Shown here: in pieces, positions 42,266 through 52,905 of the stretch | Layout of the letters: the number at the start of each line of letters is the position of its first letter | How positions within the stretch are numbered: the first letter of the stretch is position 1 | Assembly: GCA_900317835.1 (NCBI GenBank) | Contig: ONIL01000001.1 | Location: 124,001-188,000, forward strand | Reading direction: 5' to 3' | Length of the DNA: 64,000 nt | From: an uncultured Prevotellaceae bacterium | GTDB lineage: Bacteria > Bacteroidota > Bacteroidia > Bacteroidales > Muribaculaceae | Notes under the pieces: generated by a model | What the model saw: only the letters and a program-made list of their open reading frames with translations | Databases searched by the model: none | Told to the model about the DNA's origin: nothing | Program-made: the position numbers and the translations under genes

Positions 42266-43129
42266 ATGAAAAAGTGTGTTTTCTTATTGACGGTATTACT
42301 GGCTGCAGTGCAAATGACAGCACAGAACAACGACACGGTTAGGGTCATTGACCAACCTAGGCAAGTAATCATCACCGAAACCCCAACGGGCGTACAGATG
42401 AAAGTGCTAGGTAACAAAACGGACGATACATACACCTACACAGTCCAACACTCAACCAACGACACTGTCCACACTACTCAAGGCAGTGATTGGGAACTCA
42501 ACTTCCCTTACAATCTTTCATTCACAAATGATAAAGACTATCACTGGTCAATCATAATGAATGGCTTCTACATGGGTGGTGGCATTCATCACTCATGGGA
42601 CATGATCAACAACAGTTTTGAGATCGGTCTGCTCAACATCGCTGCACTCAATTATAATAGCCATCATGGACAAGACATCTCGCTGGGTGTGGGTATTCAC
42701 CACAAATCCTTCTCATTGAAGCGCCCCAACATGCTCATGATTGACGATAACACCAATGTCGTGTCTACTACGTTATATCCTGAAATTGCGGAGATCAAAG
42801 AACGTACATCAAATCTGAATCTATGGGCATTGCAATTCCCGTTGTTGTTCCGCCAGAGGATTTACAAGTCCTTTGCAATCAGGTTGGGTGGTATCATGAA
42901 CTGGAACTACAAAGCCCATGTGAATAATCACTACATCATCGGCAATACCGAATACAGCATCACCCAGCGCGGCTTGAAGCAGAAAAAAATCACGTTTGAC
43001 TTTATCGCTGGATTGACATTAGGTCACACTGGCATCTATTGCCGATATAGCCCCAATGAGGTATTCAAGCAAGGATACGGTCCCGAAATCAAGAACACCT
43101 GGACGCTGGGCGGCGTCATCGCATTCTGA
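42266..43129 (+). CDS. Outer-membrane beta-barrel-like protein, paralogue 2
   Basis: 287 residues with signal peptide MKKCVFLLTVLLAAVQMTAQ, a ~70-residue Thr/Val-rich N-terminal region absent from paralogue 1, then the shared barrel-like domain (WSIIMNGFYMGGGIHHSWDMINNSFE, LNYNSHHGQDISLGVGIHH, TGIYCRYSPNEVFKQGYGPEIKNTWTLG) ending in Phe (GGVIAF). It is the last gene of the sigma operon. The duplicated barrels on either side of the sigma/anti-sigma pair suggest that the sigma factor controls or senses an envelope function in which both take part. Confidence 0.75.
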   Translation: MKKCVFLLTVLLAAVQMTAQNNDTVRVIDQPRQVIITETPTGVQMKVLGNKTDDTYTYTVQHSTNDTVHTTQGSDWELNFPYNLSFTNDKDYHWSIIMNGFYMGGGIHHSWDMINNSFEIGLLNIAALNYNSHHGQDISLGVGIHHKSFSLKRPNMLMIDDNTNVVSTTLYPEIAEIKERTSNLNLWALQFPLLFRQRIYKSFAIRLGGIMNWNYKAHVNNHYIIGNTEYSITQRGLKQKKITFDFIAGLTLGHTGIYCRYSPNEVFKQGYGPEIKNTWTLGGVIAF

Positions 43130-43156
43130 TACTTCTTCCTGAATACTCCATACTTA

Positions 43157-43186
43157 AATCCCCGTGAGCTTTTGTTCACGGGGATT
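43157..43186. terminator. Bidirectional terminator after the barrel operon
   Basis: Perfect 11-bp stem AATCCCCGTGA / TCACGGGGATT (43157-43167 with 43176-43186) and T-rich loop. It lies between convergent genes, 5 nt from the MBL gene stop. Confidence 0.8.
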
Positions 43187-43191
43187 GACTA

Positions 43192-43833
43192 TTACAGGAA
43201 GGGGTTGCAGCGTTTTTCGTCGGCGATGGTCGTTGTGGGACCGTGGCCCGAGGCGATGACCGTCTCGTCGGGGAGCGGTAGGATTTTCTCGCGGATGCTG
43301 TTGATGAGCTGGGCCATGTCTCCACCCCACAAGTCGGTGCGTCCCACACTGCCGTTGAAGATGGTGTCACCGCTAATGAGCAATCCGCTCTGCGGCAGGT
43401 AAAATGCCAGTCCACCAGGGCTGTGGCCGGGGACGTGCAACACCTGGATCGACTCATCGCCCAGGGACAGCACGTCACCGTCCGAGAGTATGCGGTCGAT
43501 AATCAGCGGCTCTGCTTCAATCTTGAGGTGGAATTGCGCAATTTGGTCGGGCAATTCCCGTCCCAACTGAGCATCTAGGGCACATGCGCAAACGTCGCTA
43601 CCCGTCTTATCGGCCAGCCAGCGGGCGCTGGTGATGTGGTCGATATGCATGTGGGTGAGCAAGATGTGAATCACGTTCAGTTTTTGGCCCTCAATGAACT
43701 TGGTCACCATCTCGCGCTCGGCATCGCGCATCATTCCCGGGTCAACAACCACGGCTTCGCGCGAAGTCTCGTCCCACAGGATATACATATTCTCGCCAAA
43801 CGGGTTGACGGTCATCATTGACGCATTGATCAT
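43192..43833 (-). CDS. MBL-fold metallo-hydrolase (glyoxalase II-like)
   Basis: 213-residue cytoplasmic metallo-beta-lactamase-fold enzyme. The zinc site THMHIDH spans residues 60-66 (His61, His63, Asp65, His66); further ligands are His135 in VPGHSPGG, Asp154 in ISGDTIF and the late His in ASGHGPTTT. The closest subgroup is the short hydroxyacylglutathione-hydrolase-like proteins, whose real substrates are often unknown. The start overlaps the rsmG stop by 4 nt. Confidence 0.88.
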   Translation of the reverse strand: MINASMMTVNPFGENMYILWDETSREAVVVDPGMMRDAEREMVTKFIEGQKLNVIHILLTHMHIDHITSARWLADKTGSDVCACALDAQLGRELPDQIAQFHLKIEAEPLIIDRILSDGDVLSLGDESIQVLHVPGHSPGGLAFYLPQSGLLISGDTIFNGSVGRTDLWGGDMAQLINSIREKILPLPDETVIASGHGPTTTIADEKRCNPFL

Positions 43834-44450
43834 AACGGCAGATATAATATTTTTTTTGTTTTGAAAAATTCTTCCTTGAAATAGCTGGAGAGTTCGTCGA
43901 TGAGCACTTTGTTGCGGTATTGGGAGATCTCACCGCTCAGGTCTCCACCCTTGAGGCACAGCAGGCCATTAGGCACGGCATTGCGGTCCTCGTTGTCGAT
44001 GAAACGGCGCACAAGCGGCACCATATCGGCCAAGTCCATCACGGCACGGCTCACGACAAAGTCAAACTTTCCTTTTACTTCTTTCACATCACCATGCTGG
44101 AAGGAGACATTGGATAGCCCGATGCGCTCGGCAATATCTTGAGCCACCTTAAGCTTTTTGCCGATGCGGTCCACGAGATGGAACGACACATCAGGATAAT
44201 AAATAGCCAAAGGAATGCCTGGTAGTCCCCCACCCGTCCCCAGATCCATTACCCGTGTACCGGAGGTGAATTTCACGAACTTGACCAGTCCCAACGAGTG
44301 CAGCAGGTGGTTGACCTCCAAGTTGTCAATGTCCTTGCGAGAGATGACGTTGATCTTGGCATTCCACTCGGGATACAGCGTCTCGAGTTGTCTCATTTGG
44401 CTGCGTTGTGCCTCAGTCAGCTCAGGGAAGTATTTCAGGATAAGCTCCAT
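43830..44450 (-). CDS. rsmG: 16S rRNA guanine-527 N7-methyltransferase
   Basis: 206 residues, normal length. SAM-binding motif I is VMDLGTGGGLPGIPLAI, preceded by NLEVNHLLHSLGL, both hallmarks of RsmG/GidB; FDFVVSRAVMDLADMVPL is the motif IV region. The start MELILKYFPELT fits the family. Translationally coupled to the MBL hydrolase gene; no promoter box was found upstream, and the DUF3298-like gene is 23 nt away on the same strand, so the three may be one operon. Confidence 0.95.
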   Translation of the reverse strand: MELILKYFPELTEAQRSQMRQLETLYPEWNAKINVISRKDIDNLEVNHLLHSLGLVKFVKFTSGTRVMDLGTGGGLPGIPLAIYYPDVSFHLVDRIGKKLKVAQDIAERIGLSNVSFQHGDVKEVKGKFDFVVSRAVMDLADMVPLVRRFIDNEDRNAVPNGLLCLKGGDLSGEISQYRNKVLIDELSSYFKEEFFKTKKILYLPL

Positions 44451-44473
44451 TAATTGTAGTTGTGATTTAATGA

Positions 44474-45328
44474 TTAGTACAGACGTTCGATGATGCTATT
44501 GTCGCACAGGCTGGACTCCAGGTCGGCATAAGGGATGGTGATTTTGGGCTCTCCAACAGCCTCAACAGCCAGTTCGTTGGGCAAGTAACTCCATGTCACG
44601 CCGTTATCATCAAAGTAGAAATTGGGTGTCACGGTGATGTTTTCAACATTAAAGTAGCCCAAATCGTTCAACTGTTCATTGCCCGTAGCGTTATTTTGCT
44701 TGAGCAACTGCTGCTTGAGCAACTGGCAGACGTCGGCAACGGCATCGTCCCTGAAAAGTCTATTCACGTCAATATAAGTCTGTGTCTCGACGTCAAAGCT
44801 GTAATAGCGGTGAGTGACAGCTGTGACCTTGTCATTCTTTTTCACCACATCAACACGCTCAAACGTTACCACACCGTTCTTGTTGTAGATTGGGGTAACA
44901 CGGGTGCTGGTGACATACTTGAGGGTCGTCAATTCATCGGCTTCGGCGACCTCGGCGGCCACATCGTCGTTAATCGGTTCCTCCATAAAGTCATACTGAT
45001 GCATGCTGTTGACCACAACTTGACGCATCGCGTCTTGCAGCGAGAGCGTGTCACCCGATTCCAGCACATAGGCCGCAAAAAGGCGCTGCAGGCTATCGAG
45101 TCGTGCCCCATCACCTGCTGACACCGGGTAGTCGATAGATGCCTCGGCCACAATGGTGCAACGCTCGCCATTGCTCATCATGAAGGCCGACGTGTCATTC
45201 AGCCGTTGGGTTTTCACCGAAACTGCCGGCACATTATCACTGCCACCGCCCGATTTCATTTTCTTGCATGAGGGCGTCAACGTAGTGATTGACAGTAGTA
45301 TGAGTAGAGAAAGAATCTGATATTTCAT
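44474..45328 (-). CDS. DUF3298/RsiV-like lipoprotein
   Basis: 284-residue lipoprotein from the ATG at 45328, giving signal MKYQILSLLILLSITTLTPSC with the lipid-attached Cys near residue 21; the longer frame to 45376 places the signal peptide internally. The body has the DUF3298/PdaC-like layout: a first domain with an ERCTIVAEASIDYPV beta strand and LDSLQRLFAAYV helix, then the typical VTHRYYSFDVETQTYIDVNRLFRDDAVADVCQLLKQQLL and NFYFDDNGVTWSYLPNELA segments. It may bind glycans or lysozyme as RsiV does, but this is inference. Confidence 0.78.
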   Translation of the reverse strand: MKYQILSLLILLSITTLTPSCKKMKSGGGSDNVPAVSVKTQRLNDTSAFMMSNGERCTIVAEASIDYPVSAGDGARLDSLQRLFAAYVLESGDTLSLQDAMRQVVVNSMHQYDFMEEPINDDVAAEVAEADELTTLKYVTSTRVTPIYNKNGVVTFERVDVVKKNDKVTAVTHRYYSFDVETQTYIDVNRLFRDDAVADVCQLLKQQLLKQNNATGNEQLNDLGYFNVENITVTPNFYFDDNGVTWSYLPNELAVEAVGEPKITIPYADLESSLCDNSIIERLY

Positions 45329-45443
45329 AATCGTTAATCCTTGTTTGTCATGAATCATTTTGCTAAAGTACAACAAATTAATCTAACTCAGACCTGAGAA
45401 ATGGATTTTTTTACCGAACTTTGCAGAAAAATATCTTCATGAC

Positions 45444-46271
45444 ATGAAAATCGGAGAATACAACACATTGCGCATTAACCGCATGGTGGACTTTGGCGCC
45501 TATCTCATCGACGACGATACCCATGAGGTGCTGATGCCCAAACGATATCTCACGCCCGAGATGAAAGTGGGTGACATGGTTAAAGTCTTTGTATATAACG
45601 ACAGCGAGAACCGCCCCGTTGCAACTACCGAGGTGCCCCATGCCGTTGTGGGCGACTTCGCCCTGATGCGCGTCAAGGCAGTTAACAAGGTGGGAGCCTT
45701 CCTTGACTGGGGACTCACCGCCAAGGATCTGCTGGTGCCCTTCAGCGAGCAGCGTGTGGACATGCAGGCGGGACGCAGCTACATCGTGCGGGTCTATCTT
45801 GACGAAGCTAGCCAGCGCATCGTCGCCAGTGCCAAGCTCGCCAAGTTCCTCAACCACTCTGAGCCTGATTATTATCACCGCGAGAAGGTGGAGGTTCTTG
45901 TGGTTCAGCGCAGCGACCTGGGCTACCGTGTTATCATCAACAACGCCCATTGGGGACAAATTTACCAGAATGAGATCTATCAGGACGTGAACATTGGCGA
46001 CCGGTTGACAGCCTTCGTCAAGCAGGTGCGTCCTGACGGCAAGGTGGATGTCACTCTCGCTAAAATCGAAAAAATGCGAGTTGATGACCTCGCTGTGCGC
46101 ATTGAGCAGTACCTGCGCGACCACGGTGGCGAGATGGCATTGACCGACAAGAGTAACCCTGAAGCCATCAACAAAGCCTTCGGGTGCAGCAAGAAGGATT
46201 TCAAGAAAGCCATCGGCCTCCTCTACAAACAACAAAAAGTCACCCTGGGCGACACCACCAAATTGACATGA
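45444..46271 (+). CDS. cvfB: CvfB-like S1 RNA-binding protein
   Basis: 275 residues with tandem S1-type OB domains and a C-terminal winged helix, the layout of CvfB/YitL. Features: MKIGEYNTLRINRMVDFGAYLIDD, VGAFLDWGLTAKDLLVPFSEQ as the second S1 core, YRVIINNAHWGQIYQNEIYQDVNIGDRLTAFVKQVRPDGKVDVTL as the third, and NPEAINKAFGCSKKDFKKAIGLLYKQQKVTL at the C-terminus. It acts in post-transcriptional regulation in firmicutes; the role here is not known. Its TGA overlaps a possible ATG of the fucosidase gene. Confidence 0.88.
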   Translation: MKIGEYNTLRINRMVDFGAYLIDDDTHEVLMPKRYLTPEMKVGDMVKVFVYNDSENRPVATTEVPHAVVGDFALMRVKAVNKVGAFLDWGLTAKDLLVPFSEQRVDMQAGRSYIVRVYLDEASQRIVASAKLAKFLNHSEPDYYHREKVEVLVVQRSDLGYRVIINNAHWGQIYQNEIYQDVNIGDRLTAFVKQVRPDGKVDVTLAKIEKMRVDDLAVRIEQYLRDHGGEMALTDKSNPEAINKAFGCSKKDFKKAIGLLYKQQKVTLGDTTKLT

Positions 46272-47758
46272 TTGCAATGAGACGGCAAATTTCCTTTTTC
46301 ATCTTGTGGCTCATCGCATTGACCGTGATGGCCGACAATAACATGGCGCCAGAGCCCTGTGGGCCACTGCCGACGCCACAGCAGGTTGAGTGGCAGAAGA
46401 TGGAGACTTATGCCTTTATCCACTTCGGTCCCAATACATTTAATGATAAGGAATGGGGATATGGTGACGCGCCAGTCTCATCGTTCAACCCTACCCGACT
46501 CGACTGCGAACAGTGGGTGCGCACGCTCGTTGGGGGCGGTATGAAAGGCGTCATACTCACCTGCAAGCACCATGACGGCTTCTGCCTGTGGCACACGAAG
46601 TATACTGATTACAATGTTGCGAATTCGCCTTTCAAGCGTGATGTGGTGAAAGAGTTGTCAGAAGCCTGCAAGAAGTATGGCATCAAGTTCGGTGTTTACC
46701 TCTCGCCGTGGGACAGGCACCAATCCACATACGGCACACCCGAATATGTCACCTATTACTATCATCAGCTGGAGGAGCTGATGACACAGTATGGCGACAT
46801 TTTTGAGGTGTGGTTTGACGGTGCTAATGGAGGTGACGGTTGGTATGGCGGAGCAAGCGAGAAACGTGAGATTGACCGCAGCACCTACTATAACTATCCT
46901 CATGCTTGGAGTATCGTCAACCGCCTGCAACCTGATGCGATTATCTTCTCGGACGGTGGACCCGGTTGCCGCTGGGTGGGCAACGAGAAAGGCCATGCTA
47001 ATGCAACGAATTGGGCCTTTGTACGCAGCAAGGACGTTTATCCTGGATACCCCGCCTATGAGGAACTGCAATCGGGACATGCCGATGGCGACGCATGGTG
47101 TGCCAGCGAGTGCGACACCAGCATCCGCCCCGGATGGTTCTATCACGAGAACGAAGACGACAAGGTGAAAAGCGTCGAGCAACTGACCGACCTGTACTAC
47201 CGCAGCGTGGGCCATAACGGTACCATGTTACTCAACATTCCAGTTAACCGCGAGGGTCTGATTCATCCGACCGACTCGGCAACGCTGATCGCCTGGCGCG
47301 AACGCATTGCTGACGAATTAGGCAACAATCTGCTGTCAGGTGCCAAGTTCAGCGCTAGCGACACAAGGAATAAGCGTTATGATGCGGCCAAGATTGGCGA
47401 CGGCGATTGGGACTCCTACTGGGCTGCCAGCGATGGTGTGACCGCAGCCGATATCATCATCAAGACCAAAAAGGATGTGACGCTCAATTGCATCGTGCTG
47501 CAGGAGTATATTCCCTTGGGACAGCGTGTTAAGGAGTTTGTTATCGAGTATAAGACCTGCTGCGGCCATTGGGTGCCGGTGATTGTAGATGAGGAGACAA
47601 CGACCATCGGCTATAAACGCATCGTGCGGTTTGCCGAGAAGACTGCCGACGAGTGGCGCATACGCATCCACGATTCACGTGCATGCCCATGTATTAATAA
47701 TGTTGAAGGATATTATCGGGTTAATAGTAACGGTTCTAGCTATGGGTACAGTAAGTGA
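46268..47758 (+). CDS. Alpha-L-fucosidase (GH29) with C-terminal discoidin-like domain
   Basis: 496 residues. Signal peptide (MRRQISFFILWLIALTVMA) after the first Met triplet, so the enzyme is exported. GH29 motifs: YAFIHFGPNTF near residue 50, GVILTCKHHDGFCLW (95-108) and the nucleophile Asp184 in FEVWFDGANG. From about residue 380 a beta domain (SYWAASDGVTAADIIIKTKKDVTLNCIVLQEYI...) resembles the F5/8-type discoidin fold seen at the end of many fucosidases. The start could be 46268 (ATG overlapping the cvfB TGA) or 46277. No other glycan-use genes (SusCD) are nearby. Confidence 0.9.
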   Translation: MIAMRRQISFFILWLIALTVMADNNMAPEPCGPLPTPQQVEWQKMETYAFIHFGPNTFNDKEWGYGDAPVSSFNPTRLDCEQWVRTLVGGGMKGVILTCKHHDGFCLWHTKYTDYNVANSPFKRDVVKELSEACKKYGIKFGVYLSPWDRHQSTYGTPEYVTYYYHQLEELMTQYGDIFEVWFDGANGGDGWYGGASEKREIDRSTYYNYPHAWSIVNRLQPDAIIFSDGGPGCRWVGNEKGHANATNWAFVRSKDVYPGYPAYEELQSGHADGDAWCASECDTSIRPGWFYHENEDDKVKSVEQLTDLYYRSVGHNGTMLLNIPVNREGLIHPTDSATLIAWRERIADELGNNLLSGAKFSASDTRNKRYDAAKIGDGDWDSYWAASDGVTAADIIIKTKKDVTLNCIVLQEYIPLGQRVKEFVIEYKTCCGHWVPVIVDEETTTIGYKRIVRFAEKTADEWRIRIHDSRACPCINNVEGYYRVNSNGSSYGYSK

Positions 47759-48578
47759 AAGAGCGAAACGAATTGCAGAGGAGATTGAGAAGCGCACGGC
47801 TTGTGAACATTACAGGCTGGTTCTCAACGAGGCGTGTGAGCCCAAGATTACAGGCAGTAAAATCGGTGGCCGACCCTATTGGCCTGCCGATAAGGATTAC
47901 CCCATTGACGCTAGAGGCAAAAAGATGCTGATGTTGATGCAAGTGAATTGTGCAGAGGCTGGTCTGAAGGCTCCGCTGCCCGAGGAGGGCATCTTGCAGT
48001 GGTTCGTTAGCGTTGATCCCGAACTGATGTATGGTTGCCGTGGCAATTTTGACGACAATGGTAACGGCATCGCCATCGTTTATCATGAAACCATTGTTGA
48101 TTCAGTTCCACTCCTTGATATTCCTACCCATGATCGCGTTGACGAGATGTTCACACCCGTCAAGCGAGAGGTCGCAATTGATGTTTTGGCCGAGCAGACA
48201 GCTATGGGTGTAAGCGACGGGCGCTTCAACGGTTTGTTCTTTGACATCGTCAAGGAGATTACCGGCGTTGAACACACCGACAAGATGTGGTACCAGTATC
48301 TAGATAATGATGATTGCCTGTATTTTGAACAAAACCTGGGCATGAAGCGTCCTCGTCACCAGATGCTGGGCTATCCCTTTTATTCCCAAGACGAGGCACG
48401 TCGTGATATGGAGCACTACGACACATTGCTGTTCCAGCTTGATTCGCAGTATTCAGCTATTGACCGTAAAGACTTGGTCATGTGGGGTGACATGGGCAGC
48501 GGTTACATCTTTATCAACCATGATGATTTGGCCGCCCGCAACTTCAGCCACCCTTACTACTGCTGGGATTGCGGATAA
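47742..48578 (+). CDS. DUF1963 (YwqG-like) protein
   Basis: 278-residue cytoplasmic protein. Family marks: KITGSKIGGRPYWP near the start, MLMLMQVNCAEAG, GILQWFVSVD, and the C-terminal HQMLGYPFYSQDE...LLFQLDSQ...MWGDMGSGYIFINHDDL, the most conserved YwqG region. The start at 47742 (MGTVSERAKRIAEEI) is chosen because it gives a soluble N-terminus; an ATG at 47700 would add a hydrophobic stretch translated from the fucosidase 3' end. Even so it overlaps the fucosidase gene by 17 nt. Confidence 0.8.
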   Translation: MGTVSERAKRIAEEIEKRTACEHYRLVLNEACEPKITGSKIGGRPYWPADKDYPIDARGKKMLMLMQVNCAEAGLKAPLPEEGILQWFVSVDPELMYGCRGNFDDNGNGIAIVYHETIVDSVPLLDIPTHDRVDEMFTPVKREVAIDVLAEQTAMGVSDGRFNGLFFDIVKEITGVEHTDKMWYQYLDNDDCLYFEQNLGMKRPRHQMLGYPFYSQDEARRDMEHYDTLLFQLDSQYSAIDRKDLVMWGDMGSGYIFINHDDLAARNFSHPYYCWDCG

Positions 48579-48602
48579 GAATCAGTCACATATAAAAATC
48601 GC

Positions 48603-48631
48603 GAGCGCTGGGACCCAAAGTCTCAGCGCTC
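48603..48631. terminator. Bidirectional terminator between DUF1963 and mutB
   Basis: 12-bp stem with one wobble (GAGCGCTGGGAC 48603-48614 with GTCTCAGCGCTC 48620-48631), 5-nt loop. It lies between convergent genes. Confidence 0.75.
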
Positions 48632-48673
48632 AACAATTATTTAGATCAAGTGTTGTTCTCAAACAAGCGGGGA

Positions 48674-50812
<2,139 letters not shown>

Positions 50813-50851
50813 AGTCGTCTCGTCATTTTAAAAGTTTAGCGTTGAAGGCTT

Positions 50852-52642
50852 TTAATTGATGAAATTGGTAATGCCCATAGCCTTGAATTCGTCGGTCTCG
50901 GGACCTGCGAGCACGAGCTCGGCACGGCCGTCGAGTTCCTTCACAGCCTCGGGGATGAGAGCAGCATACTCGTCATCACTGGAGCAGAGCACGACAACGT
51001 CGGCTTTCTTCTCCATAGCGGCATCCATACCCTCCTTGACGGTCTTGAAACCGTTGTTGTCGATCAGCTCATAGCCAGCGCAAGCGAAGAAGTTGTCGCT
51101 GAACTGAGCACGTGCCAGGCGCATAGCCAGGTTGCCAATAGTGAGCATAAACACCTTGGGAGTGTTGGCAGCGTGTTCGGTCTGGAGACGAACCTCCTCG
51201 AACTGCTCGGCCAGACGCTTGGTGTTGAGCGTAACAGCACCCTCTTTCTCCTCATGGTTGCAGCCACAGTGGCAGCAGCAAGCCTCACGAGCGTCGGCCT
51301 TATCAGCAGCCTTCTCGGTGAAGTTGGGGAACTGGTTGGTACCCAGCAGTTGCTCACGGCGCTTAGCCACCTTGTCGAAGCGCTCCTTGGCGCTAGCGTT
51401 GACGGCGTTGATGATGTCACCGCTCTCGAGTGCGGCCTTGAAACCACCCTTGTCCTCCACGTCGAGGAAGAGCTTCCAGCCCTGCTCGGCGAGGTTCTTG
51501 GTCAGCATTTCTACATAGTAGGAACCGCCAGCGGGGTCAACGACCTTGTCGAGGTGGCTCTCTTCCTTGAGCAGGATCTGCTGGTTGCGGGCGATGCGCT
51601 CACTGAAGTCGTCGCTCTTCTTGTAGGGAGCGTCAAACGGAGTCACAACGATGGAGTCAACACATGCGAGTGCAGCACTCATGGCCTCGGTCTGGCTGCG
51701 CAGCAGGTTCACATAGCTGTCATAGATTGTCATGTTGAAGCAGCTGGTCTCGGCATTGACATTCATCATGCATGAGTAGTCGTTAGCGGGATTGAACTGC
51801 TTAACGATGAGGGCCCACAGCTCGCGTGCAGCACGGAACTTGGCAATCTCCATGAAGTAAACGGTCGAAACGCCCATGTTGAACTTGATGCGGTTAGCCA
51901 CCTCATCGGCGCTGAAACCGGCTTCGGTCATCATGGTCATCCACTCGGCACCCCATGCCAGGGCATAACCCAGCTCCTGGTAGATATAGGCGCCAGCGTT
52001 GTTCAGTGCCAGCGAGTCCACGCTGAAGATGCGCAGGTGAGCAACAGGCTTCACGGCATTCATCAGCTCGGTGGCCATGGCAACGATGTCGCCAGGGAAC
52101 GGCTCACCATGCTTGAATGTGCGCTTGAACGGATTGAAAGAGATGCTGCCGACGAAGGTATCCTCGCAGCCTGTCTCCTTACAGAGGTCAACAAGCTCCT
52201 TAGCATACTTGAGCGCGCACTTGGGGCAGCACATGATGTTGATTTCACAGGCGGGAAGGGAGATGCCCTTTAAGAGTGCCCTCAGGTCAACATCGCCATT
52301 GTGCATGTGGAAGCCAATCGAATTGATGCCCTTGTCAAGCACCTCAAGCGCTTTGGCATTGGCGGCCTGAACATCGTCAACATTGATGTTCTGGCGAACC
52401 TTCCAGTCGTTGTTGTAGCGGGTTCCACGGACATAGGGGAACTCACCGGGGAGTGATTTGGTCTGCTTCAGGTCAGCAATGTCCACGCTGCGATAGAGCG
52501 GCTGGGCATTGAAACCCTCGTTTGTCCGCCAAACCATTTTCTTCTCAAAGTCGGCCCCTTTGAGGTCAACCTCGGCCTTGGCACGCCACTCCTCAGGAGT
52601 GACAGGCGCGAATTGGTCGAACAATTTCTTTGTTTCTGCCAT
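50852..52642 (-). CDS. mutA: Methylmalonyl-CoA mutase small subunit
   Basis: 596-residue non-catalytic partner of MutB: a TIM-barrel domain related to the large subunit and a degenerate B12 domain that lacks the DxHxxG motif. The barrel is recognisable from GEFPYVRGTRYNNDWKVRQ, QELGYALAWGAEW, MEIAKFRAARELWALIVKQF and DPAGGSYYVEMLT. An unusual insertion in the linker between domains contains CCCHCGC plus a following His (residues 455-463), and another Cys group is at 138-142. First gene of the mutA-mutB operon with its own -7 box. Divergent from the GH18 gene. Confidence 0.93.
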   Translation of the reverse strand: MAETKKLFDQFAPVTPEEWRAKAEVDLKGADFEKKMVWRTNEGFNAQPLYRSVDIADLKQTKSLPGEFPYVRGTRYNNDWKVRQNINVDDVQAANAKALEVLDKGINSIGFHMHNGDVDLRALLKGISLPACEINIMCCPKCALKYAKELVDLCKETGCEDTFVGSISFNPFKRTFKHGEPFPGDIVAMATELMNAVKPVAHLRIFSVDSLALNNAGAYIYQELGYALAWGAEWMTMMTEAGFSADEVANRIKFNMGVSTVYFMEIAKFRAARELWALIVKQFNPANDYSCMMNVNAETSCFNMTIYDSYVNLLRSQTEAMSAALACVDSIVVTPFDAPYKKSDDFSERIARNQQILLKEESHLDKVVDPAGGSYYVEMLTKNLAEQGWKLFLDVEDKGGFKAALESGDIINAVNASAKERFDKVAKRREQLLGTNQFPNFTEKAADKADAREACCCHCGCNHEEKEGAVTLNTKRLAEQFEEVRLQTEHAANTPKVFMLTIGNLAMRLARAQFSDNFFACAGYELIDNNGFKTVKEGMDAAMEKKADVVVLCSSDDEYAALIPEAVKELDGRAELVLAGPETDEFKAMGITNFIN

Positions 52643-52716
52643 AAAAATGAAAATTATATAGTAACCTTAAAATTTATATAGTCACTGTTGATTAATGGAA
52701 TCTTAATTCCAATCGG

Positions 52717-52724
52717 CAAAGGTA
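52717..52724 (-). promoter_or_regulatory. -7 box for the mutA-mutB operon
   Basis: CAAAGGTA on the + strand reads TACCTTTG on the - strand, 74 nt before the mutA ATG. The long leader shows no cobalamin riboswitch that I can recognise. Confidence 0.6.
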
Positions 52725-52870
52725 CTACTATTTCCCGAAATAATACCGAAAAAAACACATTATTAATTTTTAAAGCGATTTTTGAAGCCAAAATAGTCCC
52801 GATTTAGCGAGAAAAGGCAAATTCCATGAGAAGAAAATTCAAAACAACTCGAGAGTCAGGAAAAAAGATG

Positions 52871-52878
52871 TACCTTTG
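52871..52878 (+). promoter_or_regulatory. -7 box for the GH18 gene
   Basis: TACCTTTG, an exact TAnnTTTG match, 27 nt before the ATG at 52906. It overlaps an in-frame TTG, which is therefore not a likely start. The 52643-52905 gap holds only this and the mutA box; nothing else is visible. Confidence 0.6.
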
Positions 52879-52905
52879 AAGGATAGAATCAAAACTGTTG
52901 GAAAA

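Noticed and set aside
45411-46277. Open frame of 288 codons antisense to cvfB
   Set aside because: It mirrors the whole cvfB gene and lacks any motif, signal or promoter.
52643-52720. Cobalamin riboswitch in the mutA leader
   Set aside because: No B12-box-like conserved stretch or multi-stem structure is visible in the 74-nt leader, which is too short for that riboswitch class.
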